Shown here: one piece after another, positions 1-6,947 of the stretch
Layout: every line of letters starts with the position of its first letter
Numbering within the stretch: position 1 is the first letter of the stretch
Assembly (NCBI GenBank): GCA_023430945.1
Contig: JAEYYE010000258.1
Coordinates: forward strand, 1 to 7,549
Direction: 5' to 3'
Source of the DNA: Bacteroidota bacterium
Lineage (GTDB): Bacteria > Bacteroidota > Bacteroidia > Flavobacteriales_F > PHOS-HE28
DNA: 7,549 nucleotides
Program-made: the position numbers and the translations under genes
The notes under the pieces: model-generated
The model's input: the letters and a program-made list of their open reading frames with translations, nothing else
The model's database searches: none
Told to the model about the DNA's origin: nothing

Positions 1-1806
1 GAGCGCCAGGCCCTGCAGAACAAGATCTTCTTCGATCGGCTCGTGAAGTTCTACTACCTCGATCTGGATGAGCAGGTGATGGTGATGCAGATGCAGGATG
101 CCAGTCGCTATTTCCAGGCGAAGGCAAGATCCCTGGCGCAGATCGAAGCTGCGGATGAGGCCGCCAACGCTGCGGCGTTGAACCGATCGCTCGCAGAAGG
201 GCTGCGCACGGAAGCCCGCTATTTCGAGAACGAAGCCGTGAACGCACGCATTAGCGCTTCCGAGGCGGCCGAACGTTCGCGGATCCTCATGGAAAAGGCC
301 ACAGCGATCACGGCTCGCGCTGATTCACTCTCAAACATTGCGGATCGATTGCGCGTGGCATCCACACAAAGTGAAGAACAGGCCGGGGCCATCCTGCAGG
401 GTATGGATCCAACGGATGCCAGTGAATTGCGCGCGTTGGAAGCACGCACCCGACGCAAACCGGATCAGTCCGCGGAAACCCGCCCAACGGCGATCGCCCA
501 GGTCAATGGACCTGCCGATCAGCCAAAGCCGGCCGATACCTCGGTGTCCGATGCAAGCGAACCTGTGAATATGGATCTTGCTGCGCCGGAACGCACCACT
601 CCTGCGAGCACGCCGGCGGATCGACCGATCGCCGTACCTCCAGATGCAGCCATCAAGTTCTTCGAAATGCCGGAAGTCCTGGTGGATGATATTTTCCAAC
701 TGCGCCCCGAGGGCCAGCGCGTAACACAACCGATCCTTCGCAATGCTGAAATGCCCAAGGGGCTTGTCTTCAAAGTACAGATCGGCGCGTTCCGCAACGA
801 GATCGAAGATGAAGTGTTCAGCGACATGACACCGGTGATGGGCGAGGATGCGGGCAACGGCCTCACGCGCTACACGGCAGGTCTTTTCAATTCATTCGAC
901 CAGGCGTTCATTGCGAAGGACAAGGTCCGCAGCCGTGGCTATCGCGATGCGTTCGTAGTGGCTTACCTGGATGGCAAGCGGATCCCATTGGGTGAAGCGA
1001 TGCGTGCCGATCGTGCTGGTGATGTGGCAACGACCGATCCGCCCCGGAGTACCAACGAGCGCCCTGCGAACACGGTAAGTCCAACTGCGGAACAGAACAC
1101 GGGAACTTCAGCACCTTCGAACCCGATCACGCCTGTGGACAGGTCCGATCCATCCACGGTGATCGATCCAAGGGATGTGGTGGTACAGGATAACCCGCCC
1201 TTGCCAGGACAACCCGTTCAGCCTGCACGTGATCGTACCCAGGTGAATGTTGAACCCGGACGTACGCCGACCGCAGGAACAGGGGAGGAGCCCGCCCGAT
1301 CGGACCGGAACTCCACGCCTGTTGTAGAACGCACCGCTGGAACGACCACGACCGAACCGCTGCCGGTGGTTACGGAGGCGCAGGAGAACGAGCGGATCCT
1401 GAAGAGCTATCCTGCTTCCGCGGAAGCGATCATCGCTCAATTCAAACCGAACGCGGCCGCATCGAACTACTATCCTGTCACCGGCGCGGCACCTGCACGT
1501 CCGGTGGAGATGATCATGGGCCTGTTCTTCACCGTTCAGGTGGGTGTTTACACGAAACCTGTGGAGCTTGATAAGCTCTACAACATCACTCCGTTGGTGA
1601 GCGAACTCACCGAAACGGAAAAGATCCGCTATTCAACAGGCGTTTATCCATCCATGGATGGCGCGCGTGAACGACGTCTTCAGATCATCGATCTGGGTGT
1701 GAAGGATGCCTTCGTTACAGCCTATCTCAACGGTAAACGGATCCCGATCCGGGATGCGGTGACCCTGCTCGCCGAGCACGGGCCAGGTATTCTCGCCCAG
1801 CCGTGA
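1..1806 (+). CDS. Large protein with Ala-rich coiled coil and two C-terminal SPOR-like repeats (5' partial)
   Basis: The reading frame is open from the first base, so the gene starts upstream. The GTG at 43 is probably an internal Val codon. The visible 601 residues fall into four parts. Residues about 20-160 are rich in Ala, Glu, Arg and Ser and look like a long coiled-coil helix. A Pro/Thr/Asp-rich linker follows. A first SPOR-like repeat lies at about 251-334 (GLVFKVQIGAFRN to AYLDGKRIPLGEA). After a long Pro/Thr-rich linker (about 335-460), a second repeat lies at about 504-588 (GLFFTVQVGVYTK to AYLNGKRIPIRDA). The repeats share VQ(I/V)G, RY(T/S)xG, DAFVxAYLxGKRIP and similar spacing, so they look like an internal duplication. 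SPOR domains in characterised proteins bind denuded peptidoglycan glycan strands. A periplasmic or envelope role is therefore inferred, and nothing here shows the specific function. The missing N-terminus could carry a signal peptide or TPR-like repeats. Confidence 0.8.
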   Translation, partial: ERQALQNKIFFDRLVKFYYLDLDEQVMVMQMQDASRYFQAKARSLAQIEAADEAANAAALNRSLAEGLRTEARYFENEAVNARISASEAAERSRILMEKATAITARADSLSNIADRLRVASTQSEEQAGAILQGMDPTDASELRALEARTRRKPDQSAETRPTAIAQVNGPADQPKPADTSVSDASEPVNMDLAAPERTTPASTPADRPIAVPPDAAIKFFEMPEVLVDDIFQLRPEGQRVTQPILRNAEMPKGLVFKVQIGAFRNEIEDEVFSDMTPVMGEDAGNGLTRYTAGLFNSFDQAFIAKDKVRSRGYRDAFVVAYLDGKRIPLGEAMRADRAGDVATTDPPRSTNERPANTVSPTAEQNTGTSAPSNPITPVDRSDPSTVIDPRDVVVQDNPPLPGQPVQPARDRTQVNVEPGRTPTAGTGEEPARSDRNSTPVVERTAGTTTTEPLPVVTEAQENERILKSYPASAEAIIAQFKPNAAASNYYPVTGAAPARPVEMIMGLFFTVQVGVYTKPVELDKLYNITPLVSELTETEKIRYSTGVYPSMDGARERRLQIIDLGVKDAFVTAYLNGKRIPIRDAVTLLAEHGPGILAQP

Positions 1807-1855
1807 GGGATCGATCCCCAGTATCTTTCATGGACTTATCCCAAGTCCGATCGGA
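1807..1855. repeat. Cluster of short palindromes after the SPOR gene
   Basis: Directly after the TGA stop is a perfect 12-bp palindrome, GGGATCGATCCC (1807-1818). It is followed by a 6-bp inverted repeat, GGACTT/AAGTCC, with a 5-nt loop (1832-1848). Overlapping its right arm is a perfect 10-bp palindrome, TCCGATCGGA (1846-1855). The hairpin at 1832-1848 could help end transcription of the upstream gene, but no T-tract follows it. The GATC-centred palindromes may simply reflect the high GATC density of the whole window. Confidence 0.45.
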
Positions 1856-1898
1856 TCAGTTCGTCGCTCGCATGGTGGCAGCTGCATACGACTGGCCC

Positions 1899-1906
1899 TA
1901 ACTTTG
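1899..1906 (+). promoter_or_regulatory. Bacteroidota-type -7 promoter element upstream of clpS
   Basis: TAACTTTG matches the Bacteroidota primary sigma-factor -7 consensus TAnnTTTG exactly. No convincing TTG-type -33 element is visible at the expected distance, where the sequence reads GTGGCA. A start about 5-8 nt downstream would fall near 1911-1914. That leaves a leader of only about 15-18 nt before the ATG at 1929, and less than 10 nt before the GTG at 1920. It would drive clpS and the M48 gene behind it. Confidence 0.6.
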
Positions 1907-1928
1907 CAAACACTTTTTTGTGAAGCCG

Positions 1929-2210
1929 ATGAGACCTTTCGATCTGCCGGAGGAAGCACTTCTGGAAGAAGTGCGATCAGAGACGGGGCCTGTTCGCGAG
2001 ATCATCCTGCACAACGATGATGTGAACACATTCGATCATGTGATCCTCAGCTTGATGGAGATCTGCGATCATGATCCGATCCAGGCGGAGCAATGCGCGA
2101 TGATCGTTCATTATAACGGAAAGTGCAGCGTGAAACGCGGCACCTTCGATCAACTTGAACCGAAGTGCACCGCACTGCTCGACCGGGGACTTTCAGCCGA
2201 TATCCAATAA
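1929..2210 (+). CDS. clpS: ATP-dependent Clp protease adaptor ClpS
   Basis: This 93-residue protein matches the ClpS family along its length. ClpS is a small cytosolic adaptor that binds N-degron substrates (N-terminal Leu, Phe, Tyr or Trp) and delivers them to a Clp AAA+ unfoldase-protease. The signature loop HNDDVNTFDHV is present, with Asn29, Asp30 and Asp31. The motif AMIVHYNGK places His61 32 residues after Asn29, the same spacing as Asn34 and His66 of Escherichia coli ClpS, which recognise the substrate's N-terminus. The ending, LLDRGLSADIQ, is also family-like. The N-terminal extension of about 20 residues is acidic, as expected for the flexible arm. ATG at 1929 was chosen over GTG at 1920 because it is the commoner start codon and sits farther from the predicted transcription start. 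No Shine-Dalgarno sequence is seen. The M48 gene begins 9 bp after the stop, which implies an operon. The partner unfoldase is not in this window. Confidence 0.93.
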   Translation: MRPFDLPEEALLEEVRSETGPVREIILHNDDVNTFDHVILSLMEICDHDPIQAEQCAMIVHYNGKCSVKRGTFDQLEPKCTALLDRGLSADIQ

Positions 2211-2219
2211 ATTGAAAAG

Positions 2220-3020
2220 ATGAATTTTCGACCGATCCTTTTCCTATCCTGCGTGGTCGTATTCGAGGCCTGCCAGACCGTGCCGATCACAGGCCGCCGC
2301 CAACTGAACCTGGTGGGTGAATCCACTCTGATGGGCATGGCAAGTACGCAATACGCTGATTTTCTCAGCCAGACACCTCCGTTGCCACCTAGTGATCCAA
2401 GGGTGAAGGAAGTGCGCGAGATCGGTCAACGGCTGGCTTCAGCCGCAGGCGAATACCTACGTGCCAATAACGCCGCCGATCGGGTGAAGGATTTTGAATG
2501 GGAATTCAACGTGGTGCAGGATGACCAGATCAATGCATGGGCGATGCCCGGTGGAAAAGTGGTGGTGTATACCGGGATCATGAACGTAACGCAGAACACC
2601 ACCGGGCTTGCCGTGGTGATGGGGCACGAGATCGCGCACGCCATCGCCCGGCACGGGAACGAACGCATGAGCCAGGCGATCGCATTGCAGGGCGCGGGAA
2701 TGACGCTTGATGTGCTTACCGCACAGAAGCCCGGACTGGCCCGTGATATCTTCATGCAAAGCGTGGGGATCGGAGGGCAGTTGGGCATGCTGGCCTACAG
2801 CCGCCAGCATGAGAGCGAGGCCGATCGCATGGGATTGATATTCATGGCGATGGCCGGATACGATCCGCGCGAAGCACCGAAATTCTGGGAACGTATGTCA
2901 CAGGCTTCCGGTGGCGGCGGCAAACCGCCCGAGATCCTGAGCACGCACCCCAGCGATCAACGACGCATGCAGGATCTGCAGAAGTACATGAGCGATGCGC
3001 TCAAGTACTACAAGCCCTGA
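2220..3020 (+). CDS. M48 family zinc metalloprotease, probable envelope lipoprotein
   Basis: This 266-residue protein has an M48 peptidase core. The zinc-binding helix HEIAH is at 136-140, where the two His bind zinc and Glu137 is the catalytic base. It continues into AIARHGNE, as is typical of the family. The third ligand is likely Glu198 in HESEADRMG (197-205), with Asp202 four residues later as in BepA-type enzymes. The conserved STHPS motif near the C-terminus is at 241-245. The N-terminus is a hydrophobic signal segment ending at Cys18, followed by VPITGRRQLNLV, a common start for mature M48 lipoproteins. The lipobox VFEAC is poor because Glu occupies the -2 position, so lipidation is inferred more from family resemblance than from the motif. 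LoiP and BepA, the nearest named relatives I can suggest, act in outer-membrane quality control. The specific substrate here is unknown. The gene lies 9 bp after clpS. The length is normal and all catalytic residues are present. Confidence 0.9.
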   Translation: MNFRPILFLSCVVVFEACQTVPITGRRQLNLVGESTLMGMASTQYADFLSQTPPLPPSDPRVKEVREIGQRLASAAGEYLRANNAADRVKDFEWEFNVVQDDQINAWAMPGGKVVVYTGIMNVTQNTTGLAVVMGHEIAHAIARHGNERMSQAIALQGAGMTLDVLTAQKPGLARDIFMQSVGIGGQLGMLAYSRQHESEADRMGLIFMAMAGYDPREAPKFWERMSQASGGGGKPPEILSTHPSDQRRMQDLQKYMSDALKYYKP

Positions 3021-3033
3021 TCGGCGAACGCGC

Positions 3034-3060
3034 GCATGCCGCTAATTTGCGGCGCAATGC
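3034..3060 (+). promoter_or_regulatory. Possible overlapping promoter and hairpin at the YdcF-gene start
   Basis: CTAATTTGC (3042-3050) resembles the -7 element TAnnTTTG with one T missing. It sits 7-8 nt upstream of the in-frame ATG at 3057, which would make the transcript almost leaderless. The same bases form the loop of a small inverted repeat, GCCGC/GCGGC (3038-3042 and 3049-3053). Outer GCAT/ATGC arms flank it with a 3-nt bulge. It could be a promoter, a structure affecting start choice, or chance. The imperfect -7 match keeps confidence low. Confidence 0.3.
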
Positions 3061-3791
3061 CACCGCCGACCATCAATTCCGGATCGCTCTTCACTACGAT
3101 CGTCCGTATTGCAAAGCGGCCGCTGAAGTGGATCGTTCTCTTCACTGGTGCCGTTGGAACGATCATGATCCTGCTGGCGTTCACGCGGATCCCTTTTGAC
3201 GCACATCGCGCGCTCGCTTCCGTTGATCGGATCTGTACGGATCAAGTGGATCTGATCGTGATCCTTGGTGGTAGCGGAATGCCTTCAGGACCGGAGTTGC
3301 TTCGCCTTCACCATGGCGCCCTGGAAGCCGCCCGATCACCGGATGCTACGATCTATATGGTGCATCCGAAGGACACGGCGGTGATGCAGGAAATGGTAGA
3401 TGAACTGATCTTGAAAAGTGTCGAGCCGGATCGGATCATTCGCATTCTTGAAGGAACGAATACGCGCGAACAGGCGATCGCACTGGCGGATGCGATAGAG
3501 GCGAAGGATGAACGGATCGCTATCGTTACCGCACCGGAGAACATGTATCGCACCCTTGCGGCGTTCCGAAAGGTCGGATTCACCCGGCTGAATGCTGCGC
3601 CAGCCTTCGATCATGCCATGTTCATTGATCTGGATTACGATCACCGGCGCATCGGTGGGAACAAGGTGGTGCCCGATGTTTCAAGCAACCTGGATCTTCG
3701 TTACAACTTCTGGAACTACCTGAAACTGGAGATCACCTGCCTGCGCGAATATGTCGCGATCGCCTATTACGAACTGAACGGTTGGATCTGA
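3036..3791 (+). CDS. YdcF/DUF218-family protein with N-terminal membrane anchor
   Basis: The 251-residue protein has one predicted transmembrane helix at about 30-50 (KWIVLFTGAVGTIMILLAF) preceded by a basic stretch (RIAKRPLK). A soluble DUF218-like domain follows at about 70-235. The family pattern is visible as VILGGSG at 75-81, Glu87 in a following helix, TNTREQA at 141-147, and VTAPENMYRTLAAFRKVGF at 164-182. The ending, YYELNGWI, is also common in this family. DUF218 proteins include SanA, ElyC and YdcF and are linked to cell-envelope functions, but the biochemical activity is not established, so no gene symbol is given. ATG at 3036 lies 15 bp after the M48 stop. A second in-frame ATG at 3057 fits better if the TAATTTG element at 3043-3049 is a promoter, and would give 244 residues with the same domain. 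The gene may be the last of the clpS cluster. Its stop codon abuts that of the convergent gene. Confidence 0.75.
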   Translation: MPLICGAMPPPTINSGSLFTTIVRIAKRPLKWIVLFTGAVGTIMILLAFTRIPFDAHRALASVDRICTDQVDLIVILGGSGMPSGPELLRLHHGALEAARSPDATIYMVHPKDTAVMQEMVDELILKSVEPDRIIRILEGTNTREQAIALADAIEAKDERIAIVTAPENMYRTLAAFRKVGFTRLNAAPAFDHAMFIDLDYDHRRIGGNKVVPDVSSNLDLRYNFWNYLKLEITCLREYVAIAYYELNGWI

Positions 3792-4367
3792 TCAGATCCC
3801 GATCCGGCGCATCACCAGGCCTTCCACCCCGCGGAAAAGATCATCAGGCTCCAGCGTGCGCCAGTTGAGCGCGTTCAACTTTCCACCGAGCAGGAAATAC
3901 TGATCGATATTCGCCTGCTGCATGTCCAGCAGCACATGGTCGCGGAAATTCAACAGGGCGATCCAGCCGTCCGCTTCGGAGACATCCTCGAACCATTCAT
4001 TGTAATACTCCTCATCGCTCGTATGGAAGTTCAGGACGTTCTCACCGATCAGGATGAACTTGGAGATCCCTTCACCGATCAACGGCTCGATGATGTCGCG
4101 TTTCAGGAACATGATGTCATTGCCAAGCAGATCGTTCCATTCGCCGATGAATTCGATGATGGCGAACCCTTCATCGTAATCGGCGAACAACAACTTCAAG
4201 TACAACGTTTCGCTCCCGATCTCGTCCCACTGCGGATGGATCGCATGATCATAGACCGAATGCGTGAAGTAGAATTCGCTGTGTTCGCGGCCATGGAAGG
4301 GCGAACGTTCGTCCTCTTCGGCCAAATAGCGGTGCCGCCAGTTGAAATATGGCTCGATCTCGTGCAT
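3792..4367 (-). CDS. Conserved hypothetical protein, acidic, cytosolic
   Basis: I do not recognise a named domain in this 191-residue protein. From memory it resembles an uncharacterised protein kept across Bacteroidota with the opening HEIEPYFNWR, but I could not confirm this by search. It is acidic, with many Asp and Glu, and rich in aromatic residues. There is no signal peptide or transmembrane helix. Recognisable blocks are the N-terminal EPYFNWRHRYLAEEDERSPF (5-24), HPQWDEIGSETLYLKLLFAD at about 44-63, FIGEWNDLLGNDIMFLKRDI at about 73-92, and a hydrophobic strand KFILIGENVLNFH at about 103-115. Alternating hydrophobic strands and acidic helices suggest a compact alpha/beta fold. ATG at 4367 is supported by a -7 element seven bases upstream. 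The gene appears to be transcribed alone and converges on the YdcF gene with no spacer. No function is inferred. Confidence 0.85.
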   Translation of the reverse strand: MHEIEPYFNWRHRYLAEEDERSPFHGREHSEFYFTHSVYDHAIHPQWDEIGSETLYLKLLFADYDEGFAIIEFIGEWNDLLGNDIMFLKRDIIEPLIGEGISKFILIGENVLNFHTSDEEYYNEWFEDVSEADGWIALLNFRDHVLLDMQQANIDQYFLLGGKLNALNWRTLEPDDLFRGVEGLVMRRIGI

Positions 4368-4374
4368 TCAACAG

Positions 4375-4382
4375 TAAAGTTA
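4375..4382 (-). promoter_or_regulatory. Likely -7 promoter element for the 191-residue hypothetical gene
   Basis: Read on the minus strand this is TAACTTTA, a 5-of-6 match to the fixed positions of TAnnTTTG. It sits 7 bp upstream of the ATG at 4367. Transcription would start almost at the start codon, giving a leaderless or near-leaderless message. No clear TTG -33 element is visible upstream. Confidence 0.45.
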
Positions 4383-4412
4383 GCGTCCGCGCGCAGCACA
4401 GATCGGGGGAAC

Positions 4413-4448
4413 GGAGTGAAGGGAAGATCATTTTCCCCCCTTCATTCC
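4413..4448 (-). terminator. Hairpin downstream of the TonB-dependent receptor gene
   Basis: GGAGTGAAGGG (4413-4423) pairs with CCCTTCATTCC (4438-4448) in an 11-bp stem with one G-T wobble and a 14-nt loop whose ends can also pair. It begins 18 bp past the receptor's TGA stop and lies just before the promoter of the next minus-strand gene, a sensible place for a terminator. No T-tract follows on the minus strand, so it is not a classical intrinsic terminator and could instead stabilise the mRNA 3' end. Confidence 0.4.
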
Positions 4449-4466
4449 TACTTCCTTCTGCGGATA

Positions 4467-6809
4467 TCAGAAGCGGAGCGTGTACTGCAACACCGGCAGC
4501 ATGGCAAGCTGCCCTACGGTTCCGATGCTTCCCGTGCGGCTGTTGAAATAGCGGTACACCGGAGTGTTCGCGTTGAGCACGTTCTGCACATCGGCCTTTA
4601 TCTCATGGCTCACTTTCGCACGGCCCACCCTGTAGGCGACCAATAGATCGAGCTTCTGCACCGGCTCGTTCTTGAAGCTCATCGGATCGTTCACATCCAC
4701 CTGGTGATCTGCCGCGATGCTGGCCTGCAGATCGATCGGCGTGTGCCATTGGCCGCCCATTATGCTGAAACGAAGACCGGTGGTAAGTACTTTGTCCCTG
4801 CCTTCACGGCCCACTTTCCATTCCTTGCCGGCGAGCAGGTTGCCTACGCCGCCGAGGTTGTAGCGCGAGTTACGTTCCACGCCATCCAGGGCGGTGTAGT
4901 TCGCTTCGAAAAGGCTCAGCGTGGCCATGGCGTGCCAGCCGCGGGTGAAGAACTTCTCCGCGCTCAGTTCCATTCCCGCGTTGGTCGCGGTACCCCTGTT
5001 CACAAGGTCTCGATCGGTGAACCAGCCATCCCAATTACCCAACCAGAATCCACTGCTGCCATTGTTCTCAACGGGCTGGTCATACTGATATTGGTAATAG
5101 GCTTCCGCTTTCAATTGAATATCCTCGGTGATCATGTGCTCGTAACCGATCACGGCGTGGGCGGCGCGGCCGAGGCCCAGATCATGGTTGGGTTGGTAGG
5201 TTGTGCCATCCGCACGTGTGGCGCGTGCCAGGTAGGTCATCACGCTCTCCGTTCTGCTGTGCAGGCCTGCACCGATCATGAAGGCACGGCGCGTATCCAT
5301 CTGGTACCGCATGCCGATCCGTGGTTCCAGGCTGGTGGATCCGTTCAAGCTGTAATGCAGCACATGCACGCCGGTGGTGAGCGCGAGCTTTTCGCTCATG
5401 CGCCATTTCCAGCTGGTGAAGGCCTGTAACGTCACTGCTTCCCCTTCCTGGTCCAGCACGCGTTCCATCCGTCCCGGATCGAATTCCCACCAATCCATTT
5501 CCAGTTCGTACCGGTCCATCGAAACGATGAGGCCACTGCGCAGTTTATGCGCTGCGTTGATCCGCGTGTTCAGGGTGCTGGTCGCGCGCATCGTCCAGCG
5601 GCGCATATCCTGCTGCTCGCGCAGTTCCAGCGGTTCTTCGCCGGGTGCATCGGTGGATCGCCATTCGGAAGTGCTGCCGTTGCCGCTCACCGACACGGTC
5701 GAGTACAGGAAGTTGTTCGATCCGAACAACCTCGTATGCGTAAGGCCCAGCACGCCCATGCGTGAACCGAATTCGCTTTCGGCGAAAAGCGTATCGCCGG
5801 TGAAGCCTTCATCCTTCTGCTCGATCGCGCTTCTTCCGCCAAGCCCGAAGAGCGAGAACGTTCCGGCCTTGCCTGCAGGCAGTTTCAATTTGAAGGCGCC
5901 ATCCGTGTAATTGGGCACGCCCTGGTAATCCACGATGCCGGTCTGATCGAGCAGGGCCAGGGAACTGTATCTGTAATTCACGAGGTACGATCCGCCACCG
6001 ATCCCAGGAACGGGTCCTTCCGCCGTAAGATCGGTGCCGAGCACGCCGGCCTTCAAGGTGTATTCGCGGGACCGATCGTTGCCGTCGCGAAGTTTCATGT
6101 CGAACACGGCGCTTGTCACATTGCCATATTCCGCGGCGAACGCGCCGGTGTAGAGATCGCTGTCATCGATCATCTCGCTGTTGAGCACGTTGATCGGGCC
6201 GCCCGTGGTACCATCGTTCGCGAAGTGGTTGGGGTTCGGTATCTCGATGCCTTCAAGCCGCCAGAGCACGCCCTTGGGTGAGTTGCCGCGCACGATCACC
6301 GTGTTGTCGCCCGCCGGATCGCTCGCCACGCCACTGAATGTCGTGACCATCCGCGCCGGATCGTTTATGCCTCCCGCGATGCGCGATGTCTCCTCCACAC
6401 CGATCTTGCGTGCGCTCAGCACGGCCATGTCGTTGCGCACCTCACCGTGGGCTTTCTTTCCGCTGATCACCACTTCGTTCAATTGCACCAGCGATCCCTG
6501 CATCTTTATCTCGAGCACCAGTTCCTTGGCGCTGTTCAGCAGCAGGTTGGGGAGCAGTTGTTCATCGTAACCGAGCATGCGCACCTGCAGGGCGATCCGG
6601 CCCACCGGTACGGCTTCCATCACGAAGCGGCCTTCCGGATCTGTGGTGGTGCCGATCAGTGGTTCGCGGTCCGCCAAGATCACCGTGGCCCCGAAGAGCG
6701 GTTGTCGTGTATCCACATCCACCACCGTGCCGCGCACGGTCTGCAGGTTGCCCTGTGCGATCGCGACCCCCGCGATCACCATCCATGATGTTGTCAGAAA
6801 AAGGCGCAT
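4467..6809 (-). CDS. TonB-dependent outer-membrane receptor with N-terminal carboxypeptidase-regulatory-like domain
   Basis: The chosen ATG at 6809 gives 780 residues. It begins with a clean signal peptide, MRLFLTTSWMVIAGVAIA, probably cut before Gln19. The 15-residue extension from an ATG at 6854 is not signal-like. A carboxypeptidase-regulatory-like beta-sandwich follows at about 25-105 (VRGTVVDVDTRQPLFGATV, then TTDPEGRFV). LNEVVIS at about 110-116 is a likely TonB box. The plug lies at about 130-242 and includes NDPARM, VIVRGNSPKG, LEGIEIPNPNHFA and AAEYGN. The rest is an aromatic-rich beta-barrel ending LQYTLRF, with the C-terminal Phe expected for BAM-mediated insertion. TonB-dependent receptors import substrates across the outer membrane using energy from TonB-ExbBD. 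The substrate is not evident. The length is well below that of typical SusC proteins and no SusD-like gene is adjacent, so it is not a classic glycan-uptake pair. No clear promoter is seen in the 138 bp upstream. Confidence 0.93.
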   Translation of the reverse strand: MRLFLTTSWMVIAGVAIAQGNLQTVRGTVVDVDTRQPLFGATVILADREPLIGTTTDPEGRFVMEAVPVGRIALQVRMLGYDEQLLPNLLLNSAKELVLEIKMQGSLVQLNEVVISGKKAHGEVRNDMAVLSARKIGVEETSRIAGGINDPARMVTTFSGVASDPAGDNTVIVRGNSPKGVLWRLEGIEIPNPNHFANDGTTGGPINVLNSEMIDDSDLYTGAFAAEYGNVTSAVFDMKLRDGNDRSREYTLKAGVLGTDLTAEGPVPGIGGGSYLVNYRYSSLALLDQTGIVDYQGVPNYTDGAFKLKLPAGKAGTFSLFGLGGRSAIEQKDEGFTGDTLFAESEFGSRMGVLGLTHTRLFGSNNFLYSTVSVSGNGSTSEWRSTDAPGEEPLELREQQDMRRWTMRATSTLNTRINAAHKLRSGLIVSMDRYELEMDWWEFDPGRMERVLDQEGEAVTLQAFTSWKWRMSEKLALTTGVHVLHYSLNGSTSLEPRIGMRYQMDTRRAFMIGAGLHSRTESVMTYLARATRADGTTYQPNHDLGLGRAAHAVIGYEHMITEDIQLKAEAYYQYQYDQPVENNGSSGFWLGNWDGWFTDRDLVNRGTATNAGMELSAEKFFTRGWHAMATLSLFEANYTALDGVERNSRYNLGGVGNLLAGKEWKVGREGRDKVLTTGLRFSIMGGQWHTPIDLQASIAADHQVDVNDPMSFKNEPVQKLDLLVAYRVGRAKVSHEIKADVQNVLNANTPVYRYFNSRTGSIGTVGQLAMLPVLQYTLRF

Positions 6810-6947
6810 GGTCGTCTGTTCGTTTTGTCTTTGATATGACAGGCGGCCGATCAAGGACCCCCATCGTATTTCGTTCTTTATTTTGCGTGATCCACAAGCG
6901 TTGCGGCGCGCACCGCTCGTGGGCCTCCCTCGCGCGTTCTTCCTCGA
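6810..6947. other. Gap between the two outer-membrane protein genes
   Basis: This 138-bp spacer lies between the small barrel gene and the receptor on the minus strand. It holds three GATC sites and a GC-rich part near the barrel gene's stop, with scattered GCGCG segments that do not form a convincing terminator. On the minus strand a TTG is present (6895-6897), but no TAnnTTTG element lies at the right distance. I see no gene in it. Confidence 0.5.

Noticed and set aside
43..45. GTG as start of the SPOR-repeat gene
   Set aside because: The frame stays open to the first base of the window and there is no signal peptide or promoter here, so the codon is most likely internal.
3936..4646. 236-codon plus-strand open frame
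   Set aside because: It lies antisense to the 191-residue gene and the end of the receptor gene, spans their intergenic gap, and its translation lacks coherent domain character. It is a shadow frame in GC-rich DNA.
4704..5429. 241-codon plus-strand open frame
   Set aside because: It is entirely antisense to the receptor barrel, with no recognisable motif and no promoter. The receptor frame is clearly the coding one.
4467..6809. SusC-type glycan receptor
   Set aside because: At 780 residues it is shorter than typical SusC proteins and no SusD-like gene is next to it, so only a general TonB-dependent receptor call is justified.
6852..6854. Upstream ATG for the TonB-dependent receptor
   Set aside because: It would add 15 polar residues in front of an otherwise standard signal peptide that begins at 6809.
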